Origin: Brevipalpus yothersi
Taxonomy: Eukaryota > Arthropoda > Arachnida > Trombidiformes > Tenuipalpidae
Length of the DNA: 64,000 nucleotides
Assembly: GCA_003956705.1 (NCBI GenBank)
Contig: QZCP01000041.1
Coordinates: forward strand, 62,001-126,000
Direction: 5' to 3'
Below, piece after piece: positions 56,669 to 64,000 of this stretch. The notes below the pieces were generated by a model. That model made no database searches. It was not told the DNA's origin and was given only the letters and a program-made list of their open reading frames with translations. Position numbers and translations under genes: made by a program. Within the stretch, counting starts at the first letter, position 1; the number at the start of each line of letters is the position of its first letter.

Positions 56669-58871
56669 ATCACTCATCACTCGAGCTGAGAATCAATGGA
56701 AATTCTTTTCGTGAATATCTGATGATCGCAAAATTTGGATTGGTTGAAGAACATCTATCATATTTTTGCCGATTTTATTGTTTTTTTGTGTCAAATTGTG
56801 AGCGCAAATAATAGTTATATAGAGATAAGTATGTAATGATCATTTCGCGAACCAATACATTTTTCTCTGAGCGTTGCCAACCATGATAACTTTCCATGAT
56901 TCTGAGAATCATAGATGTTAATTCTGACAAATCGTTTGATGGTTGAATACATTGTGTTTTGTTTTACCTTTGAGCTTTTTGGGGAATATATTCGGATAAA
57001 ATGTCTCATTCAAAGTTTAATTCTTATGAGTTACTTTCATCGTGAAGTCTCAACTCCAAAGAAAGTTGTGAACTTGAGTTTCTCTTCATGATTAACCAAG
57101 AGAGATAAAAGTTCCCATTCGATGTTCGATCTTGATCGTTGTTATTTCCAACTTGCTAGGTTAGGAAAGAGAGATCGATCCCTTGATTAAATCTTACGAA
57201 TTGTATGTATTGTATGAATTCATTTTGCTGAGAGACTCCGCCAAGTGATGACTATTCATGATAAGAGCATGTTTTCACAAGTAAATATTGAATTGGCTCG
57301 TTTATAATTCCTGATGTCTCTTTCCCAAACTTGCATCAGTTACACATTTTTCATGAAATATGAGTATGGAAACTTTTATAATTCAGTGTAAAGACGGAAT
57401 GATTAATCAAGAGGAAATATATTCATTGATATGAGAGTTGATCAAAATTCTCTTACAAGAATCTCTGTTAAAAAATATTCGTAATCATAAAATTTTAGAT
57501 TGCTTGCAGAACAGACCTGGATGTCACTTCATTCACTACTGATTCCCAATCCATGAATTATTTTTTTGATATATATTTCTCTATATTTCAATCGCGTTTG
57601 TCTGATCTCTTCTTATTAGGTCACCTCATCATCCAGGGTTACTAAATAATTATTTATTTAATCTAAGATTGCATCATCACCAGTTGTGATGGAATTCCAA
57701 CATTCGGCGACAAACTTACCTCAAAGCAATCTGGTGGCTCCCGATGACGCGTGTGTCTGATCCTGATTCTACTTTGGAGTACTCATCCAGAGAACAACAC
57801 TATACTGTATAGCCATCATCCCTTTACTGGCTATTTGTCGAAAGAACTCGATGATTTTTGTACTCTTCAGCTCGAACTCTGCACGAAACTTTCATCTCTT
57901 TGTATCAATTCGAATTTTTTCCATCATCTCACCTGTATTCAAGCGACTAGAAAGAGTTCTTCCCTATTCAATTGCATCAAGTTGCTGCAGTCTTACTTGA
58001 AGAGATCATAATTCATCCAGCTCATCTACCACTGACCAGTACTAGAATAATTATTTCAAGATTTTTAATCATCATCTCTGACGGCATCACAATTGCATTC
58101 TGATTTGAAAAAAATTCCCTGACATATCTAAATTTCAGAGGCAAGAAAAAATTATCTTTGGCGACAATATTTGCACAGATTTGTCCACCTCCAGTCGTCG
58201 ACTTTCTAAACTATTCGGCCACCATCAACCACTGATCAATCATCATCCAGATTCTTCACTCTATTCAAATCACTCAACATTATCACAACTGTAAAGCTCA
58301 TGATCTTTTTGAAAAAAAGTTTCACCCTCATATGCATATTCCGACAATAGCGGGAAAAAAGTTTTATCAAATCACAGACACAATTTCGTTGACGAAGCGC
58401 AATTGCTCTACGTTGATGTAAAAAAGTTTTAAAAACCCGGAAAAACCCGACAGCCACTGACTGCCATCTTTCGTAGAGTGACTGAACAAGTTCTGAAAGT
58501 TGAAAAATTTTTGCTTCACTTGTTCACTTGAAGTTGGTGAAGTTGATTCGACATCAAGCAAGCAAGCAAGCAAGCAACAGGTACAGCAAGTCGCCATTGT
58601 TTGCATTCTATCTTTTTCATTTCATTTTCACTTTGATTTTTGTTAGTTAGTGAGACGGATACGTGACTTGTTGATCGTTTTTATCTTTTTTTTCTCTCTC
58701 TCTTTTGATCATTATTCTTGTACCGTTGAAAAATCTCGAAAAATCATTATTATACTACTTTCGATGATCACGGTAACACACACCACACACAGATAGTGTG
58801 TTTTGTTTGGTCACCAATGGACAGGTTGAAGTGAAAAAGTTTATGTTGACTTTGCTTGTTACTGTGTCTCC
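56669..58871. other. Intergenic, stonin 3' flank to Toll promoter
   Basis: About 2.2 kb without a supported gene. GCCATCTTTC near 58465 and a GCAA(n) repeat near 58557-58576 lie in the Toll promoter-proximal region. Confidence 0.5.
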
Positions 58872-61800
58872 ATGAATATGGAGGTCCATCAGTGTACCTC
58901 CGTCATGATGATGATGGCCACCAGAAATAACAAGTGGTCATCTCGTTTTTATGTATTTTTTATCACTCCGCCAATACTCATACTGTTATTTTTAGCCACT
59001 AATTTACAAGCTGATCAGAGATCTGATTCGGATTCTCATTGGATGTGTCCAAAGTATGATGAATATAAAGTTTTGTTACCCAAAAGTGTTAATTCAGATA
59101 CACCTCGAAATTGTACTTGTGAAGAATTGAACCACGGTGAAGATGCTCCTGCATGGGAAGTTTTTTGCTATCGTCGTGATGATTCGGGAATCACTATGGA
59201 TCCAACTGGTTTTGAGGAAGTTCCAGCAGTCAGTACACTGTTTAATGTGAAATATGTATATTCAAATTCATTGGAAATTCATTGTATCGAAGCATCTCCC
59301 AACTTTTTACCGGCCATGTTTCAAGGTAAGTCAAACTCTATGCTCTTTATTACGTGATTGTGTGTGTGTATTCGATTATTTTCCGTTAGTACATTTATAC
59401 TAGACACCTGATACTTGAATCAATAATCTTCTTATTACCAAATGCAAGTCAGAAAGAGCAATAGAAAGAGAGAGAGAGAGAAAGATCTCTCTCTTTGCTC
59501 TTTAACCAATTTCATTGATCTCATTATAGTCAACACTCCTCATTTTCACACTACAACTTCCTTTCTTCCTGTCTTTTTGAGCTTTTTGAACTTCATCATT
59601 GATTCTCCCACTAATCAGTTACTCAAACGCCCCTCTCTTTCTCTTTCTCTCTACTTCAAACACCACAATATACCACCAGTACATTACCAATTTTAGTCCA
59701 AGTTTTCCTTTTCACTGAATCATTATGCGCTTAATTTCGTTTCTACTTCTTTCTCTCTCTCTCTCTTTTCGATACGAATGAGTAGGTTTCCAAATGGAAG
59801 ACATTGACTTATACACTATAAGAAATTGTTCACTTCCAACAATACCATATCATCTTATTTTCCACCGAGCTGTTGTTTACCGTGATAAAGATTCACCACC
59901 ACAATCTGCTGTTGGTAATAGTAGAAAAAGCCCTCGCGGACCCTTGGTTAGTAAGGAGATATCGATAAGAAAACTTCAATTGAAGGGTGATATCGCCAGG
60001 CCCATAAGATTGTCTCTTGAGAATCTTCAAAAATTATTTGTTGGCTTAAAGGAGCTTGAAAGACTCCGGATTGAGAATCATCAATTTGAAATCAGCCCTG
60101 AACTGAGCTCAGTTCCCAGAAACAAGAGGAAGAGAAGTTTCACTAGTGAACCTAAACAAGGCCATTCACGGAATCACTTGTATAGACAAGTCCGTGCTTC
60201 TGAATCTCACACTTCTCTCCCTTCATCAAATTCAACAATTTTATCCTCCTCTTCCACCTCCACCTCCTTCTTCTCTTCATCATCACCATCGACAACAGTG
60301 AAAAATATCGCCACGCTTAAGCAATCTGAAACTACCAACAAAATTTCTAGTAATGCACCAGTTATATCAACTCCAACTTCCCTTTCCCTTGGTGATACTG
60401 TTGCTCTCACCGATAATGCATATTATTTTAATCATTATTCACAACCTGAAACAAGCTATATTGCTATGAACAACAACACTAGTTCAACAGCAACATCTTC
60501 TCCCAAGACCACCTTGAGTTCTTCTACTAATAAGTTTATGTCTCGAGAAGACAAAGAGGCTCCATTGTTCACACCAAAAATTGATGATGTGAGTAAGCAA
60601 ATATTGAATAAGAAAGCGACAAATGATCTCAATTCACCGAGAATTTCATCATCTTCGATGACAACCCCTATTCCTGTCACAACTACAACTACTGTTGATA
60701 CACATTCACCTGATGGAACGCTAGATAGTCTTGATAATGATGGTAACGAAATGTCTGAAACTAAATCAGAAGTTCCAAATGCCTTAGCCAACGATCGTGA
60801 TGATAGTAGTGTTAGTCCAATTCAATTGAATTTCAGTTTTGGTTCTTATTTTAGAAATCTTAAGCATTTAACTTTAACCAAATTTATGGTCACAAAGTCA
60901 CCAAACAATCCGCGCATAATGAAATTGCTTCTCGCTAAGCTGGATAGCATAGAAAGCCTCGATATTTCCCTGAATCATCTTGATCATTTACCGAGTAATT
61001 TTGTGTCCGATTCTGGGCATCATTTGACAAAATTGTATTTAATGTCCAATTCAATCGAATCATTGGATCCCAATTGCTTTTCCAATTTGAATCAATTGGA
61101 AGTTTTAGATATCACTAATAATCGCCTCAAGTATCTACCCGAAGGTGTGTTCCGGCACCTAACCAACCTAAAACAGTTCCGAATGAGAGCCAATCAATTC
61201 ATTACACTTCCTCAAAACTTATTCGCCTTCAACTCCAAGCTCGAGCTGCTCGATTTGAGTGCTAATCACAATTTGAGTGGTGCTAACTTACCAGTGGATC
61301 TTTTGAGAGGACTCGTAAGACTCACTAAACTTGATTTAAGTGAAAGTAAACTGGATCAGCTTTCCCAGAATCCTGTGAGATTTTTATCTCATGCCTCGGA
61401 TCTGGAAACATTAAACCTCTGGAGTAATCGCCTCACTAATCTGACTCGTCCTCGTTTATTTGGACTCAATCCGAAGTTGAAAATCTTAAACATCTCAGGC
61501 AATCGAATAAGCAGTATTGATGCAACCATTTTCACTGACAACTCATCAAATCTTGCCGAACTGAATCTCAGCATGAATCAACTTACAAGCCTACCTGACA
61601 AGCTACTCTATCCATTAAAGAATCTCCGTGTCTTAAATCTTGCCCACAATAAGCTTCATCGTATCACAAATAACAACTTTTTTTATACCAATTCACGTTT
61701 GGAAGAATTGAATTTCAGTCACAATAATCTGGTGTCCATCAATCCGGATGGAGTTAAGATACCATTTGGCCAAGCGGGAGACCTTAGGAGGATCAATTTA

Positions 61801-64000
61801 TCTCACAACAATATCAGTGATTATATGACAGAATTTGCATCAATCAACTGGGCTACTCATGTTCAAATTGAGGATATAGATCTATCTCACAATCGAATCT
61901 CAAAAACTGTGAGTATTCCTCAATTCACCTCAAATGCTCCAAGAATTTCACTGAATCTACGAAATAATCTCATCGAAAATATCGATGTGCACGATATTCT
62001 GAACACAGAGGAAGCTATCAAAAATTCGTATGAAGTAGATCGTGACATCAAGTCTACTGCTGTGAAGGTTTCAATTGCAGGTAATCCGTTCAACTGTGAT
62101 TGTAACCTCTACCCATTGCTCAAGTATATTAGGTCAGATCAGAATGTGAAATTTCAGGGAATCATTGAAAAAGTTCAATTCGAACAGATCGATATAGCTT
62201 GTGCTAAGCCACCACCAATGAAGAACCTTAAATTCATCAATATTAATACAAGCGATTTGACCTGTCCTCTACATGGCTCTCATCTGTGTCCAAATCAGTG
62301 TGAATGTAAATACAAGCCATCTGATGATAGAGTGATAATCGATTGTCAAGGACGAAATTTCACCAAAATACCGCGTCAATTGATGAAGTTTGAAAATTTC
62401 CAGAGTGTCAGTGTTGGCGGCAAAACAGTGAATACTATTCGAGCAGCGACTGTTGATCTTCAGCATAATCTGATTCAAGATCTGCAGCCCTTTGAAATTC
62501 TTCTTTCTCATTCTTCTCAACGTCCACCCATCACCGAAACTCGAATTAAGGGTGGTAGAAGCAAACAAAAGCATCATAAAGAGTCTGGATACTCACAAAA
62601 AAATCCAATCTTATTTGATTTGTGGCTTGACTACAATCGAATTTTCTCAATTTCCTCTTCGTTTGTGAAAATTTTGAAGAGTAGTTTTACTGCTTTGAAC
62701 GAAAATCTCAACCCAACATCAGTATCTGATCGTGGTAGCATTGAATCATCTTCATCTCCGTCTTCTTCTTCGTTAGGAGCATCATCATCTAGTCAAAAAT
62801 ATGCCATCATAAATTTGCTGTCTCTGAGTCACAACAATATTCATTCGGTACCAGCTCAACTTTTGGGTGTACATGAGCTTCAAGCTAGTGATTTTCCTGC
62901 AAGTCATTCCAAACCTCACTTGGTTCGACTATACTTAGGCCATAATCCATACAATTGTACTCCAGAATCGATCATCGGTGCAGATGAAAAGCCATCATGT
63001 CAGATGAGGGAGTTTAAATTGTGGTTGACCAGCAATCATCGTATTGTGGCAGACATTAAGAACATTACTTGTGAAAATTTAGATTATAATTCAACCTCTC
63101 CCTTAATCAAATTGCCAGACTCAGTGTTGTGTCCTCAATTGTTGATCGAAGATCAAACCGTTCTCTTAACTCTCTCCGGGATATGTGTTGTGCTTGCAGT
63201 CATTTTATTGATATTATCAATCTCCTATTATCGCAACAAACAGACTGTTTTAGCATTCCTCTATATTCATCTGAATCCAATATTCGTTTGCTTTTTTCAT
63301 GAGAACGATATGGATCAGGACAAAACTTATGACGCCTTCGTTTCATACTCAAGTTCTGATCGTGATATTGTCACCCAATTGATTGAGAAATTAGAAAAGC
63401 CTAGTAGCGATTCTGATATAAGTATAAATTATCTCAAATCACAATCAGGTTTACCATCCGTTCATGAAGGACTGTATGATCAAATTGTGCCGGAAGTGAG
63501 CCTCAAAATGAACTCAAATCACAATCAAAGAGTCACAAACGAAATGTATTTACAAAATGGTGGCCAAGGGCTCAACATTGATTCTGATTCAACTGAAAAT
63601 AATAATGGACAATATTTCAAATTGTGTATTCATGAAAGAGATTGGATTCCGGGTAATCTCATTTCCTGGAACATCTCTAACAGCGTTCAAACTTCTCGTC
63701 GCACTATAATTATTCTCTCTAAAGAATTTATTCAATCTATATGGTTCAAAGTTGAATTTCACACAGCATATTATCAAATGTTAATGGATAAGATAGATCG
63801 ACTCATTATTATTGTACGAGGGGAATTGCCACCAAAAGAAGATTTAGACAAAGATCTGGCATCTTTGCTGACCACCAAAACTTATCTGGTTTGGGGTGAA
63901 AAGTGGTTCTGGGATAAATTACGTTATGCTCTACCTCATAAGAAGAATCATGAAGCTCGCAAGCCTCTTCGAGCTCAAATCAACAAAACACTTTTGAGCA
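58872..64000 (+). CDS. Toll-like receptor (protostome, multiple cysteine cluster type), 3' end beyond window
   Basis: This is a Toll/TLR membrane receptor for innate immune or developmental signalling. Exons 58872..59325 and 59786 to the window edge (phase 1) cover about 1556 residues without a stop; the extreme C-terminus is outside. A membrane-targeting signal (about residues 20-45) is followed by a Cys-containing N-terminal region. A Ser/Thr-rich low-complexity stretch (about 263-500) comes before many LRRs (LEVLDITNNRLKYLPEGVF and so on, about 504-918). Next are LRRCT (NPFNCDC), LRRNT (CPNQCECK near 985), a second short LRR block with LRRCT (NPYNCTP), a TM segment (about 1278-1300) and the TIR domain. 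TIR boxes are YDAFVSYSSSD (box 1), KLCIHERDWIPG (box 2) and WGEKWFWDKL (box 3). About 65 extra residues lie between boxes 1 and 2. Confidence 0.93.

Noticed and set aside
1..64000. CRISPR arrays, bacterial operons, rRNA genes
   Set aside because: The window is eukaryotic with spliced genes. No regularly spaced direct repeats or rRNA-like sequence was seen.

Overview
The window is eukaryotic nuclear DNA. It is AT-rich, genes are split by short GT-AG introns (often 50-120 bp), and both strands carry genes. The organism is most likely an arthropod, and my best guess is an acariform mite. Reasons are the compact introns, a protostome-type Toll receptor with two cysteine-flanked LRR blocks, a stoned/stonin gene, a fatty acyl-CoA reductase and abundant (GA/CT)n tracts. 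I cannot prove the taxon from the sequence alone.

Layout, left to right. 0-5.3 kb: the 3' end of gamma-tubulin complex component 2 (+), then an eight-exon fatty acyl-CoA reductase (-). 5.3-10 kb: gene-poor DNA with an inverted (CT)27/(GA)29 pair. 10-13.2 kb: Integrator subunit 4 (-, seven exons). 14-17.3 kb: a small acidic three-exon protein and an unknown secreted protein (both +). 18.8-23.1 kb: an OTU1/YOD1-type deubiquitinase and prolidase (PEPD) whose start codon is split by an intron (both +).

24.6-32.2 kb (all -): the accessory part of the window. An R1/Jockey-like non-LTR retrotransposon endonuclease ORF and a reverse transcriptase ORF are followed, in the same orientation and only 95-178 nt apart, by five intronless ORFs that each contain a CxxC zinc-finger-like motif. 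At least three of these share one fold signature (HW ... CPxC ... H-H ... CxC). The last locus is dual-coding: a 291-codon member of the family lies wholly inside a 339-codon RS-rich ORF in another frame, and a 39-nt minisatellite keeps both frames open. This is the best candidate for something undescribed.

35.4-50.1 kb returns to conserved housekeeping genes: a CEPT1-like CDP-alcohol phosphotransferase with an altered signature motif (+), a PAT1 mRNA-decay factor (+), mitochondrial SSB (-), DIMT1 rRNA dimethyltransferase (-), a mucin-like secreted protein (+), HPRT (-) and TRMT10C/MRPP1 (+). 51.4-56.7 kb holds a 1650-aa stonin/stoned-B adaptor (+) whose N-terminus looks like Drosophila stoned A. 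58.9-64 kb holds a Toll-like receptor (+) that runs off the right edge and has an unusual insertion in its TIR domain.

Exon boundaries were set by eye from GT/AG sites, reading phase and similarity to remembered family sequences. Each multi-exon model listed keeps one open frame through every junction. Apart from the shared retroelement array, the genes are ordinary neighbours with unrelated functions. DIMT1, TRMT10C and mtSSB all act in ribosomal RNA, mitochondrial RNA or mitochondrial DNA maintenance, but nothing in the sequence shows that they are co-regulated.
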